Below are positions 26,133-36,436 of a stretch of DNA of 64,000 nt, one piece after another. The stretch lies in NCBI RefSeq assembly GCF_030915405.1, contig NZ_CP133262.1, positions 124,001 through 188,000 on the forward strand, read 5' to 3'. Both the position numbers and the translations under genes were made by a program. The DNA comes from Neobacillus nitrireducens. GTDB lineage: Bacteria > Bacillota > Bacilli > Bacillales > Cytobacillaceae. The notes beneath the pieces were generated by a model. It saw nothing but the letters and a program-made list of their open reading frames with translations. It had not been told where the DNA came from and made no database searches. Each line of letters starts with the position of its first letter. The stretch's first letter is position 1.

Positions 26133-26693
26133 TTACTGACTATTTTTGATTCCGATGAAAAAGAATTTGCAAAAAAATGAGATGAGTAAAAATACGGAGA
26201 TGAGCATGAACGAATTTCCTAGCCGAAGCTGCTGCTCTGTTAAATAATTATTGCACAACCGAATCGGTGAATTGGCATAAAACCACCCCATGACGAAAAA
26301 CATCGAAATCACATTTGCCCAAACAAACCCCTTGACCGTTAAATGAAGGCTTCCCCAGCTTAAGGCAAGTGGAAAACCAATCAATAAAGGGACGGTTATA
26401 AACTTTATCGTTTCAAAAAAGGCATGATTTAGTGATGCATCAATCGACCGCGGCAGGAGCCAATAAATGTTAGCAAAAGTAACAATTAGTAACCCAGGGA
26501 TGCCATATTGATTGTACCTGGACAAAAGGGGGGACATTCGCTTTCTAAGTCCGATTCCAAGAATATAGCCAGCCAAAGCTAACAAAGGAATTTGGATAAG
26601 CATTTGTCCAATCATCGATTCTTCTAAACCATGTCTAATTGGCGGAATACTTAAAACCAAAACCAATCCCAAGCTTATAATCATTCTTTTCAT
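26133..26693 (-). CDS. Polytopic membrane protein of the NOR/oxidase operon
   Basis: I do not recognise the family. The 186-residue protein has five or six predicted helices and few charged residues. It is the last gene of a minus-strand run after the SCO-like gene, separated by 12 bases, so it probably helps assemble or stabilise the heme-copper complex. The His, Trp and Cys content is too low to claim metal binding. A ribosome site (AAAGGAG) stands before ATG 26693. Confidence 0.7.
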   Translation of the reverse strand: MKRMIISLGLVLVLSIPPIRHGLEESMIGQMLIQIPLLALAGYILGIGLRKRMSPLLSRYNQYGIPGLLIVTFANIYWLLPRSIDASLNHAFFETIKFITVPLLIGFPLALSWGSLHLTVKGFVWANVISMFFVMGWFYANSPIRLCNNYLTEQQLRLGNSFMLISVFLLISFFCKFFFIGIKNSQ

Positions 26694-26705
26694 TCGGTTT
26701 CTCCT

Positions 26706-27338
26706 TTAAAAAGAAAGGATTTGTTTAAGTTCATTGACAACTTGATTGGGAGAATTATAATCAAATATTTTGATTAATTGACCTTCAGGATTAATTAAAT
26801 AAAAGGCGGCATTATGCTCAAACTCATTCCCAACTGGAATCACAATGACACCTGATTGCTCTAATAATAAATCTAATTCCTGTTGATCAGGGACACGGGC
26901 CATTCTCCAATGGATGCCATCAGCTTGAAACAACTTTCGGTGATGTTCTAAGTGATGAGGAGTATCTCTTACTGTGTCAAAGCTAATACTTAATAGCTGT
27001 AGTTGATCATCTAAAATGTTCGCAGGCAGCTGAGAATAAATGCTTTGAAAGTTCATTTCAACTACCGGGCATACATCTCCACAGCTTGTGTAAATGTACG
27101 TAGCTAAAATGTATTTTCCATGAAAATCAGAAAAGGTAAAGGTTTCGCTCTTACTATCCTCAAACGTTACAGTTGGGACGGAGGGTGTATTGGTTAATAC
27201 ATCAATCCTTCGGGCTTGTTCTGCCGTAAAAGCTTGGAAATGATCGGTGCTGAAAAAAAGTATCACTGTGCCGAGAATGGCCATTCCAATCACCGTACAA
27301 ATGCTTTTTCTATCCATGAGTGGACGGCCTAATATCAT
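26706..27338 (-). CDS. SCO1/SenC copper chaperone
   Basis: A 210-residue membrane-anchored thioredoxin-fold protein that delivers copper to the CuA site of heme-copper enzymes. The N-terminal anchor (about residues 12-30) is followed by YIYTSCGDVCPVVEM with the CxxxC copper-binding cysteines, and by FEHNAAFYLINPEGQL, which holds the conserved His. The gene overlaps the end of subunit I by 29 bases; an inner ATG at 27317 is also possible. Its place directly behind the CuA-bearing complex fits its role. Confidence 0.88.
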   Translation of the reverse strand: MILGRPLMDRKSICTVIGMAILGTVILFFSTDHFQAFTAEQARRIDVLTNTPSVPTVTFEDSKSETFTFSDFHGKYILATYIYTSCGDVCPVVEMNFQSIYSQLPANILDDQLQLLSISFDTVRDTPHHLEHHRKLFQADGIHWRMARVPDQQELDLLLEQSGVIVIPVGNEFEHNAAFYLINPEGQLIKIFDYNSPNQVVNELKQILSF

Positions 27339-28797
27339 CGGATTGGTTTATTTTCGAACCAATATTGCTGGAATAGGAGATAAACCGAACCAGAAACAAG
27401 AGGAAGGTAATCGTTACAAAGATTCCAAAGAAAGCAGCAACCACATCTGCAGGAATCCATTCCGGAAAATGCTCAGCCCAACGCCTAGGGGCACTAGACT
27501 TTCCAGAGAATAAGAAGGAACCCGATAATCCTAGGAAAGCAAGGATATAGAGCCATAATGTTAGAAAGTCTAGCTTATTATCGATTCGTCCGCCATCCAT
27601 TCTTGTCAGATAAAACATGAATCCTAAAATCATCGCACATGCGCCTAAGCCCATGTACATATGAAAATGCCCAGGGACCCATTTCGTATTGTGCATCACA
27701 TGATTAATAACGATGGTAGCATCGATAATTGCCGGGACAACGCCGATGACCCAGCCAAACATGGAGAGGTAGAGGAAGCTTGAGGCAACGTCCCACTTAA
27801 TCCCCGAACGGTAGACAATCATCAAAGCTCCAAATGCTGTTACCACTAAAACAGGTAGTCCATTCATATAGGAAAGCACTTGGCCCATGACGATCATCCA
27901 CTTCGGCATAACAAAGTCCATGAGCAAATGGTGAGGGTAAACAATAAGGGTAAATAGTGTGGACATATTCCAAGCGATTAAAAAGATTTTATTGGCCTTC
28001 CATGGACGCCCAGTGTATCTAGGAAGTAATTCATAGACCACAATGACCCCCATGTAAATAATCGAGTTGGCAAAAACATGTCCGAATGCGTAAGTTAAGT
28101 TTTTCGCAAGAAGCGGATCAATTGTAAAACTCGGTACAAAGACGTTGAGCAAGCTCATGGATAAGAGGGCAGCACCAGTAATTAGGGCGATAATATCAAC
28201 AATGCATACCATTGTACTTGCGACAACAGTAGGCGGTGGGCCGAAGCCTTTTTCTTTCCCAAGTATTTGTGGCCAGCCGAGCGAAGTGGAAAGGCTTCCA
28301 TATTGCTTAATGATCGCGCGGGCTGCTTCTAAAAGAAGAATCAAAAATCCAGTTCCAATCACAAGCATTCCGCCAAGATATAGCGCAGCACCTGTTTTCC
28401 CCCACATTCCTCCAGAATGGGCGGGTAGGGGGTATAGAAATGTCCATGCACCTGCAAAATCATAAGAAAATATTCCCACTAACACCATGGCCACGCCGAC
28501 TAGAAATAAGAAAACATTCAAACGAAAAACCGCTGTATTTAAAGGAACATACTGTTTAAGAAAATACCATATGATACATGTCCCAGCTAAGGCAGAAACT
28601 CCAATCATTCCTGTACCATGAATCGTCATTACTTTATAGAACATAACTGGATTCAGCTCAATCAGTTTTCCCTGTCCAAGAAGCATCACAACGCCAAAAA
28701 TCATCATGAATAGCAGGATGACACCAGAGAAGACTAGTGGAAAAACAACGGCCTTTTTCGTTTTAGAATCGATTGCTACATGTAACGTAGTAGTCAT
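27310..28797 (-). CDS. Heme-copper subunit I lacking the active-site Tyr: probable CuA-type nitric oxide reductase
   Basis: A 495-residue protein with about 12-13 helices. Metal ligands seen: His60 (MTIHGTG, low-spin heme), His240 (AFGHVFAN), His289 and His290 (VYPHHLL) for CuB, and His377 and His379 (GHFHMYMG) for the hemes. Oxygen reductases read H-P-E-V-Y here, where Tyr is cross-linked to His; this protein reads H-V-F-A-N, with Asn244 in the Tyr position. Loss of that Tyr is typical of nitric oxide reductases, including the CuANOR described from Bacillus azotoformans, which is closest to B-type (ba3) oxidases. Subunit II carries CuA. It could still be an odd oxidase. ATG 28797 follows GGGGGGAATTCTG. 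Confidence 0.8.
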   Translation of the reverse strand: MTTTLHVAIDSKTKKAVVFPLVFSGVILLFMMIFGVVMLLGQGKLIELNPVMFYKVMTIHGTGMIGVSALAGTCIIWYFLKQYVPLNTAVFRLNVFLFLVGVAMVLVGIFSYDFAGAWTFLYPLPAHSGGMWGKTGAALYLGGMLVIGTGFLILLLEAARAIIKQYGSLSTSLGWPQILGKEKGFGPPPTVVASTMVCIVDIIALITGAALLSMSLLNVFVPSFTIDPLLAKNLTYAFGHVFANSIIYMGVIVVYELLPRYTGRPWKANKIFLIAWNMSTLFTLIVYPHHLLMDFVMPKWMIVMGQVLSYMNGLPVLVVTAFGALMIVYRSGIKWDVASSFLYLSMFGWVIGVVPAIIDATIVINHVMHNTKWVPGHFHMYMGLGACAMILGFMFYLTRMDGGRIDNKLDFLTLWLYILAFLGLSGSFLFSGKSSAPRRWAEHFPEWIPADVVAAFFGIFVTITFLLFLVRFISYSSNIGSKINQSDDIRPSTHG

Positions 28798-28820
28798 CAG
28801 AATTCCCCCCCAATATTCCA

Positions 28821-29339
28821 TTATTCAGTAACGGTAATCTCACGTTTCATAAGATGATGGGCCATTCCGCAATACTCCATACACAGAATGGTGTAGGTTC
28901 CAGGCTTAGTGAATTTATAATACACAGTGTTTGTGTATTCAGGCATTGCTTGGGTTTGAGCAACAATAGTCAATTGGTCATCATATAAACCGAAACCATG
29001 GTTCACATCTTTACTGGTTACATGAAAAGCAACATAATCCCCAACTTTCAAGGTGTCCAAAGATACATCAAATCCGAACTGTATTGCCGTTACCTGTACG
29101 TCGACAGGAGTTTCTTCTGCTTCAGCCCTCTCAAAAGGCAGGTCCTGAAGTGTAAAATAAGTGGCTGCCAACATCACTGAAAATACAACGACAAACCAGA
29201 CACTTCGAATAAAATACCCCTTTTTTTGAACTTCTCCATAATCGACTCGTTTTCCTGACTTCAACAATACGCTGGCAAAGATGAGAATTACAAAAACACT
29301 AAAAAGTAAAGTGATCATCCAGGATGCCTGTTGATACAT
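28821..29339 (-). CDS. Heme-copper subunit II with CuA centre
   Basis: A 172-residue subunit with an N-terminal membrane anchor (residues about 5-25), a second possible helix at about 40-60, and a cupredoxin domain. The CuA site is complete: DVNHGFGLY supplies the first His, and CMEYCGMAHHLM gives Cys-x3-Cys-x3-His-x2-Met. It receives electrons from cytochrome c (or an equivalent) and passes them to subunit I. ATG 29339 follows AAGGGGG at eight bases; the longer frame from 29366 lies before that site. It is the first gene of the operon II-I-SCO-membrane protein. Confidence 0.9.
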   Translation of the reverse strand: MYQQASWMITLLFSVFVILIFASVLLKSGKRVDYGEVQKKGYFIRSVWFVVVFSVMLAATYFTLQDLPFERAEAEETPVDVQVTAIQFGFDVSLDTLKVGDYVAFHVTSKDVNHGFGLYDDQLTIVAQTQAMPEYTNTVYYKFTKPGTYTILCMEYCGMAHHLMKREITVTE

Positions 29340-29487
29340 AAACCAAACCCCCTTGTTAGAATTCAAATTGATGCCTGAACAAGAAAGAGAAAAAAAGATT
29401 CTCCTTTACATTAAGCGAAAATAAAAATCATTACCGTTAAATAAATCACGTTTTAAAAGAAAATTCAGAAAATACAAAATTTAAGTA

Positions 29488-29522
29488 AACAACCTCCCCG
29501 GTAATATTGGGGAGGTTGTTGG
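29488..29522. terminator. Strong hairpin between minus-strand genes
   Basis: AACAACCTCCCC and GGGGAGGTTGTT make a perfect 12-bp GC-rich stem with a TGGTTTT tail on the plus strand and TTTAC on the minus strand. It insulates the oxidase/NOR operon from the gene at 29605. Confidence 0.7.
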
Positions 29523-29548
29523 TTTTCAAGACCGGATTTTTTTAAATT

Positions 29549-29582
29549 GGAAAAAAGAAAAGAAGGTGAATTTCACCTTCTT
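29549..29582 (-). terminator. Terminator of the 101-residue gene
   Basis: On the minus strand AAGAAGGTGAA pairs with TTCACCTTCTT, followed by TTCTTTTTTCC. Confidence 0.7.
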
Positions 29583-29604
29583 AAAACGTTTAGTTCATTA
29601 AATT

Positions 29605-29910
29605 TTAAGCCCGCTGAATGGTAGAAGTTGAGAAGTTTTTAACCATTTTTTGCAGATTTCTATGACCTTCTCTTAATTTTATTGTTTCTTCGATAATTTT
29701 TTGGAATCCTTCCAAATCTCTATCAGATGCATTTAATAACGACTTCGGTAGACCTTCGACGATTTGTTGTAGGGATAAATCCATACTCAAGGAAAAATAA
29801 CCACCTTTCAACTTATTCGTTAGACACTGTGTCGCCTTCATTAATATTTTTCTAACGAGACGATTTTTTCCTGCTAAAACGTTATAAAACTTATCTACAT
29901 TAATCTCCAT
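29605..29910 (-). CDS. Small helical protein of unknown function
   Basis: A 101-residue, soluble, mostly helical protein, not recognised. It is rich in Lys and Leu, with a basic N-terminal half (LVRKILMKATQCLTNKLKGG) and a possible helix-turn at residues 60-90. No membrane helix or metal site is apparent. It is bounded by its own terminator and lies divergent from the thiamin riboswitch. The ribosome site is weak (AATATAGA before ATG), so the start is uncertain. Confidence 0.55.
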   Translation of the reverse strand: MEINVDKFYNVLAGKNRLVRKILMKATQCLTNKLKGGYFSLSMDLSLQQIVEGLPKSLLNASDRDLEGFQKIIEETIKLREGHRNLQKMVKNFSTSTIQRA

Positions 29911-30064
29911 TCTATATTGAGAATAGTAAAATTTTTTCTTTATCCTACAAATAACGACAGTAAACCAATAGATGATTTTGTTCTATATAGAAAAATATTA
30001 AATTTAATAACTTGGAACGAACTTTTTCTTCTTAAAAATAACGTAAAATAAGATTTATTAATTA

Positions 30065-30092
30065 TTGACATTTCTAATCGAAGTGTTAACAT
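30065..30092 (+). promoter_or_regulatory. Candidate promoter of the tenI-thiOSGF operon
   Basis: TTGACA is followed at 16 bases by TAACAT, about 45 bases before the TPP riboswitch. Sequence inference only. Confidence 0.35.
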
Positions 30093-30134
30093 TATCCATG
30101 CAGGGTAATCATTACAATTTAATATGTGAAGCAA

Positions 30135-30230
30135 ATCCGCTAGAGGTGCCTTTTTAAAAGGCTGAGATTGAAGTGCAACTTCAGGACTCTATGAACCTGA
30201 TCTGGGTTATACCAGCGTAGGGAAGTGGAA
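30135..30230 (+). ncRNA. TPP riboswitch (THI element) 1
   Basis: The conserved THI elements are in order: AGAGGTGCC, GGCTGAGA, ACCTGATCTGGGTTATACC and AGCGTAGGGAA. It senses thiamin pyrophosphate. Its 3-prime end (GGAAGTGG) has the same sequence as the 3-prime arm of the terminator at 30282, which suggests how it switches (see findings). Confidence 0.95.
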
Positions 30231-30281
30231 CCTGGATATTTGAAGAACAAATGTGTCTATTTCAAATTTTCGACCACTTTC

Positions 30282-30312
30282 TTAACAAAAGGAAGTGGTT
30301 TTTTTGTTTTTC
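30282..30312 (+). terminator. Riboswitch expression-platform terminator
   Basis: CCACTTTC and GGAAGTGG form the stem, with a loop TTAACAAAA and a run of seven T. It lies between the riboswitch and tenI. Confidence 0.85.
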
Positions 30313-30354
30313 ACTTGATCTTATAAGCGGAATCTTCTTAAAGGGGTGACTTGA

Positions 30355-30990
30355 ATTTTAACTAGTGTTAACGAGTTACATATTATCTCCAATGGGAAAA
30401 TGCCGATCGAGCAGTTAGGTGAGATTGTAAGGGACATTCACCCATATGTAACCGCGATTCATTTACGAGAAAAACAAAAAACTGCAAGGGAACTTTTTCT
30501 AGCAGTCCAACTTTTAACCAATGCAAACATCCCGCTATCAAAGATTATTATTAATGACCGGGTGGATGTTGCCTTAGTTACAAGGGCTAGAGGAGTTCAA
30601 TTAGCCTTTCATAGTTTAGGTGCAGCGATTGTAAAAGAAAATTTTCCTCAGCTTATGCTTGGGAGTTCCATCCACTCCTACGAGGATGGACAAAAAGCAA
30701 AAGAGAATGGTGCTGATTACGTGCTATTCGGCCATGTCTTTCCTTCGCAATCAAAACTAGGTATGAAACCTAAAGGGCTTGAGGAATTAGCAAGGCTAAC
30801 AAAAATAGGCATTCCGGTTATTGCCATTGGCGGCATAACACCTGAGAATACGGGGCAGGTACTCGATGCAGGGGCAAAAGGTATTGCTGTCATGTCAGGT
30901 GTTTTAGAAGCTCGAGATCCATTAGTAGCAGTAAAGGCTTATATTAATGTTTTAAAAGATGGAGATGGATATAATGGAAAATTCATTTGA
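30355..30990 (+). CDS. tenI: Thiazole tautomerase TenI
   Basis: A TenI-type TIM barrel of about 211 residues. TenI aromatises the thiazole carboxylate made by ThiG; it resembles ThiE. Seen: TAIHLREKQKTARELF, KIIINDRVDVALVTRARGVQ, a GSSIHSYEDG strand, DYVLFGHVFPS and VIAIGGITPENTG. Homologues begin M-x-ELHxISNG, and that stretch (ELHIISNGK) is encoded here in frame just before ATG 30400, yet no ATG, GTG or TTG lies in the 15 codons before it. An ATT at 30355, five bases after AAGGGGTGA, could be the start. Otherwise a frame disruption exists, and 30400 is the only standard start. The end overlaps thiO. Confidence 0.8.
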   Translation: MLTSVNELHIISNGKMPIEQLGEIVRDIHPYVTAIHLREKQKTARELFLAVQLLTNANIPLSKIIINDRVDVALVTRARGVQLAFHSLGAAIVKENFPQLMLGSSIHSYEDGQKAKENGADYVLFGHVFPSQSKLGMKPKGLEELARLTKIGIPVIAIGGITPENTGQVLDAGAKGIAVMSGVLEARDPLVAVKAYINVLKDGDGYNGKFI

Positions 30991-32104
30991 TGTTGCCATA
31001 ATTGGAGGAGGAATTAACGGAACCTCTATTGCCTATCAGCTATCAAAAATGGGAAGAAAAGTAATCATTATTGAGAAAGAACGATTGGCTTGCCAAGCTT
31101 CAAGTGCGGCTGCCGGAATGCTAGCTGCGCAAGCGGAGATTGAACAAGACGGTCCCTTATTCCAGTTAGCTTTAAAAGGTCAGGCGATGTTTTCTGCTCT
31201 CTCAAATGAGTTGTTTGAATATACTGGAATCGATATTGAGTATGTGAATAAAGGAATGTTAAAAATTGCGGAAACAGAAGAAATAGCAGAAGAAGTAAAA
31301 AAACAGGTCGCCTATCAAAGAAATTGGGATCCCACTATAAAATGGCTTGATTCAAAGGAATTACGAGAAATGGAACCGGCACTATCACCAAGTGTATCAG
31401 GAGGGATGTATCTCCCTAGCGATGGGCATGTGCAACCCTCAAAATTAACACAAGCGTTTGCTACAGCAGCCGTCTATTTTGGAGCGGAAATACGTGAAAA
31501 TACGGAAGTCTTGTCTTTTATTTATGAAAACGGTCAGGTTAAAGGGGTTAAAACCACGAATGGCATTATAAATAGTGATCAAGTTGTCGTTGCCACAGGA
31601 GCTTGGGCTGCGAAATTAATGAGTGAATCGGGACTGGACCTTCGTGTCTATCCTGTTAAAGGAGAATGTTTTTCCATTCGAACGGAAAGTCCGATGATAA
31701 ACACGACCATTTTTTCAGATAAACGTTGTTATCTCGTACCAAAACGAAATGGGGAAATTTATATTGGTGCTACCATGATTGAAGATACATTTGATAACAA
31801 GGTAACACCTGAAGGAATTGCCACATTAATAGTAAGAGCAACTCAACTAGTTCCTCAGATTAAGGAAGCAGTATGGGAGCGAGTGTGGTCTGGAATTAGA
31901 CCCCAGACCGGTGATGGACTCCCTTACCTTGGTGAGCATCCAAGATGGAAGGGATTATTCGTTGCAGCAGGGCATTTTCGAAATGGGATTTTATTAAGTC
32001 CTATTACTGGGAAGCTAGTAGCTGACCTATTAGCAGGTAGACTGCTAGATGAGGAACTTCTTTCAGCTTTTCTGCTAGAAAGACACAAAGAAACAGTTCG
32101 ATAG
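30974..32104 (+). CDS. thiO: Glycine oxidase ThiO
   Basis: A 376-residue FAD enzyme that oxidises glycine to the iminoacetate used by ThiG for the thiazole ring. Seen: FAD-binding VAIIGGGINGTSIAYQLS (residues 7-24), GKEAIIEK-like IIIEKERLACQASSAAAGM, and C-terminal GIRPQTGDGLPYLG...AAGHFRNGILLSP, typical of ThiO/DAO. ATG 30974 was chosen (GGAG nine bases upstream); the frame is open to an ATG at 30959. The gene overlaps the end of tenI by 17 bases, showing coupling. Confidence 0.93.
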   Translation: MENSFDVAIIGGGINGTSIAYQLSKMGRKVIIIEKERLACQASSAAAGMLAAQAEIEQDGPLFQLALKGQAMFSALSNELFEYTGIDIEYVNKGMLKIAETEEIAEEVKKQVAYQRNWDPTIKWLDSKELREMEPALSPSVSGGMYLPSDGHVQPSKLTQAFATAAVYFGAEIRENTEVLSFIYENGQVKGVKTTNGIINSDQVVVATGAWAAKLMSESGLDLRVYPVKGECFSIRTESPMINTTIFSDKRCYLVPKRNGEIYIGATMIEDTFDNKVTPEGIATLIVRATQLVPQIKEAVWERVWSGIRPQTGDGLPYLGEHPRWKGLFVAAGHFRNGILLSPITGKLVADLLAGRLLDEELLSAFLLERHKETVR

Positions 32105-32114
32105 GAGGTATAAC

Positions 32115-32318
32115 GTGAGGGTAGTATTAAATGGCGAGGTTATCCAATTACCAGAGCATGTCCTATTTGTTTCAGATATTCTTAAACAGTATGAAATCCA
32201 TCAAAGGTGCGTTGTCGTCGAAGTAAACGGTGAAATAATATCCAGAGTAGAACACCAAAGTACTAGATTAGTAGATAAAGATCGAATTGAAATAGTCCAT
32301 TTTGTAGGAGGCGGCTAA
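32115..32318 (+). CDS. thiS: Sulfur carrier protein ThiS
   Basis: A 67-residue ubiquitin-fold sulfur carrier ending in Gly-Gly-Gly. ThiF adenylates the C-terminal glycine, sulfur is added, and the thiocarboxylate feeds ThiG. The start is GTG 32115 after ATAGGAGGTATAAC. It lies between thiO and thiG with one base separating it from the next start. Confidence 0.92.
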   Translation: MRVVLNGEVIQLPEHVLFVSDILKQYEIHQRCVVVEVNGEIISRVEHQSTRLVDKDRIEIVHFVGGG

Positions 32319-32319
32319 T

Positions 32320-33087
32320 ATGTTAAAAATAGGTTCATTATCCTTTCAATCTCGTTTATTACTTGGAACGGGAAAGTATCCAAGCTTAGAAATCCAAAAG
32401 GAAGCAGTGGAAGTTTCTGAAGCAGAAATCCTCACGTTTGCAGTTAGACGGATGAATATTTTTGAATCGAGCCAGCCGAATTTTCTAGAGCAGCTAGATA
32501 CCAATAAATATACGCTTCTGCCAAATACAGCGGGAGCGAAAACAGCAGCAGAGGCTGTCCGTATCGCAAAATTAGCGAAAGCTTCAAGCCTTTGCGATAT
32601 GATCAAAGTGGAAGTGATTGGCTGTGATAAATCATTACTTCCTGACCCGATTGAAACCCTAAAGGCCACGGAGGAATTAGTAAAGGAAGGATTTATTGTC
32701 CTGCCGTATACTTCAGATGATGTAGTTTTAGCTAGGAAACTACAAGAAGCAGGCTGCCATGCTATCATGCCAGGGGCCTCGCCAATTGGTTCTGGTCAAG
32801 GGATCATCAATCCCGTAAACCTTACCTTTATTATCGAGCAAGCCGTCGTTCCTGTTATTGTTGATGCTGGTATTGGTTCACCCGCCGATGCTGCTTTGGC
32901 GATGGAATTAGGAGCAGATGGTGTGTTATTAAATACAGCTGTGTCAGCAGCAAACGATCCGGTAAAAATGGCAAAAGCAATGAGATTAGCGGTTGAAGCT
33001 GGACGATTAGGCTTTGAGGCCGGTCGAATCGATAAAAAGAGATATGCCACAGCAAGCAGTCCAAAGGAAGGAATGAGTATCGGGTGA
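32320..33087 (+). CDS. thiG: Thiazole synthase ThiG
   Basis: A 255-residue TIM barrel that joins deoxyxylulose phosphate, iminoacetate and ThiS-thiocarboxylate into the thiazole phosphate. Seen: [17 protein letters not shown], the Schiff-base Lys96 in MIKVEVIG (the B. subtilis position), and [40 protein letters not shown]. The stop TGA overlaps the GTG of thiF by four bases, so expression is coupled. Confidence 0.95.
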   Translation: MLKIGSLSFQSRLLLGTGKYPSLEIQKEAVEVSEAEILTFAVRRMNIFESSQPNFLEQLDTNKYTLLPNTAGAKTAAEAVRIAKLAKASSLCDMIKVEVIGCDKSLLPDPIETLKATEELVKEGFIVLPYTSDDVVLARKLQEAGCHAIMPGASPIGSGQGIINPVNLTFIIEQAVVPVIVDAGIGSPADAALAMELGADGVLLNTAVSAANDPVKMAKAMRLAVEAGRLGFEAGRIDKKRYATASSPKEGMSIG

Positions 33088-34103
33088 ATAATCGGTACTC
33101 ACGACAAGAACTATTTTCATCCATTGGAAAAGATGGGCAACAACGGATTTCCAATAAGCATGTACTAATAATCGGAGTGGGGGCACTTGGATCAGGAAGT
33201 GCCGAAGCACTCGTCCGCGCTGGAATTGGTAAACTAACCATTGTAGATCGTGATTATGTGGAATGGAGCAATTTACAGCGCCAGCAATTATATTCAGAAG
33301 AAGATGCCAAAAACAGGCTACCAAAAGTAATTGCGGCCAAAAAGCGCTTATCAGCGGTTAACTCTTCAGTGGCTATAGAGGCCATTATTGCGGATGCCTC
33401 TGTTTCAGAGCTGGAAGATTGGGCTAAAAATGTTGATCTTATTATAGATGCAACGGATAATTTCGAAACAAGAATGATTATTAACGATGTATCACAAATG
33501 TATGGTGTCCCATGGATATACGGTGCTTGCGTTGGAAGCTACGGAATATCCTACACGATTATTCCTGAAAAAACACCTTGCCTTTCTTGTATATTAGAAA
33601 CCGTTCCTTTAGGAGGACTAACCTGTGATACAGCTGGAATCATTAGTCCAGCTGTTAACATGGTCGTTTCTTATCAAATAAGTGAAGCATTAAAAATTTT
33701 GGTGGGTGATTTCGAGTCATTGCGAAACAAACTCGTTTCTTTTGATTTATGGAAAAACCAATTTAGTGCCATCCAAGTAGATAAATTGAAAAATGAGGAT
33801 TGTTCTTCTTGTGGGAAAGAAAGATTATACCCCTATTTATCATTTGAAAATCAAACAAAGACAGCTGTACTGTGTGGCAGAGATTCTGTTCAGATTCGTC
33901 CTTCCATTCCAACCGTCCGAGATTTGGAAGCTTTAGAACAACTTTTGGCGAAGCAAGGGGGGACGGTCCAGCGAAATCCTTTTCTTTTATCTTATAGCTT
34001 ACCTTCGCACCGGTTAGTCCTTTTTAAAGATGGAAGGGTTTTAGTACACGGAACGAAGGATATATCGGAAGCAAAGGCACTATACCATCGGTTCTTAGGT
34101 TAA
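33084..34103 (+). CDS. thiF: ThiF/MoeB-family sulfur-carrier adenylyltransferase
   Basis: A 339-residue E1-like enzyme that activates ThiS with ATP. Seen: [19 protein letters not shown], the nucleotide-binding [44 protein letters not shown], and zinc-binding pairs CLSC and CSSC. The LTCDTAG segment holds the crossover Cys of the family. About 60 residues after the E1 core form an extra C-terminal segment found in Bacillus homologues. GTG start overlaps thiG. It is the last gene of the first thi operon; thiD and tenA are absent here. Confidence 0.92.
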   Translation: MNNRYSRQELFSSIGKDGQQRISNKHVLIIGVGALGSGSAEALVRAGIGKLTIVDRDYVEWSNLQRQQLYSEEDAKNRLPKVIAAKKRLSAVNSSVAIEAIIADASVSELEDWAKNVDLIIDATDNFETRMIINDVSQMYGVPWIYGACVGSYGISYTIIPEKTPCLSCILETVPLGGLTCDTAGIISPAVNMVVSYQISEALKILVGDFESLRNKLVSFDLWKNQFSAIQVDKLKNEDCSSCGKERLYPYLSFENQTKTAVLCGRDSVQIRPSIPTVRDLEALEQLLAKQGGTVQRNPFLLSYSLPSHRLVLFKDGRVLVHGTKDISEAKALYHRFLG

Positions 34104-34133
34104 TTAGAATGAAACAACTTAACTGAATATAAA

Positions 34134-34233
34134 TAACTAGGGGTGCCCAATAAGTTGGGCTGAGAAAGAAACACGATGAAGTTTCTTGACTCTTGGGACC
34201 TGATCTGGATCATACCAGCGTGGGGAAGTTAGA
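34134..34233 (+). ncRNA. TPP riboswitch (THI element) 2
   Basis: GGGGTGCCC, GGGCTGAGA, GACCTGATCTGGATCATACC and AGCGTGGGGAAG are in the canonical order. It precedes thiC and would respond to thiamin pyrophosphate independently of the first operon. Confidence 0.95.
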
Positions 34234-34274
34234 ATAGACATTCTTCAATGCACCTCTACTTCTGCCTACATATT

Positions 34275-36172
<1,898 letters not shown>

Positions 36173-36193
36173 CTTTCTTGGGAGGGTATACGG

Positions 36194-36361
36194 ATGAATG
36201 TTCAAAAGATTAAAGAGGAAATTACACAAATGAAAACTAGCCTTGCTTTTTTAGAGGATCGTTTAAAGGAAATTCAGCAAAATTGTGATCATCATTTTGC
36301 TGGAGACCCCTATTATGAAAAATGTTTGAAGTGTAATAAGGTAAATGTATTATATTATTAA
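36194..36361 (+). CDS. 55-residue Cys/His microprotein after thiC
   Basis: ATG 36194 follows GGGAGGG and the frame runs 55 codons to TAA 36359-36361. The N-terminal half is a charged helix (KIKEEITQMKTSLAFLEDRL), and the C-terminal half carries a CDHH and a CLKC pair around GDPYYEK, a plausible zinc ribbon. It is not recognised as a named family. It is 21 bases after the thiC stop and before a strong terminator, so it belongs to the same TPP-controlled transcript. It is too short to have been called by simple length filters. Confidence 0.7.
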   Translation: MNVQKIKEEITQMKTSLAFLEDRLKEIQQNCDHHFAGDPYYEKCLKCNKVNVLYY

Positions 36362-36362
36362 T

Positions 36363-36405
36363 AAAAAAAGGTTCCCTAGTTTGAATTATGCGGGGAACCT
36401 TTTTT
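36363..36405 (+). terminator. Terminator of the thiC unit
   Basis: AAAAAAGGTTCCC and GGGAACCTTTTTT make a perfect 13-bp stem, usable in both directions because guaC converges on it. Confidence 0.85.
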
Positions 36406-36436
36406 GTAATATTAATGTAGGACAGTCAGCTAATTT

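Noticed and set aside
29340..29487. FNR, NsrR or ResD sites upstream of the NOR-like operon
   Set aside because: I looked for TGTGA-N6-TCACA and related palindromes and found none that I could support.
32346..33324. Several long minus-strand frames inside thiG and thiF
   Set aside because: They are antisense shadows of well-supported genes and have no ribosome sites or family motifs.
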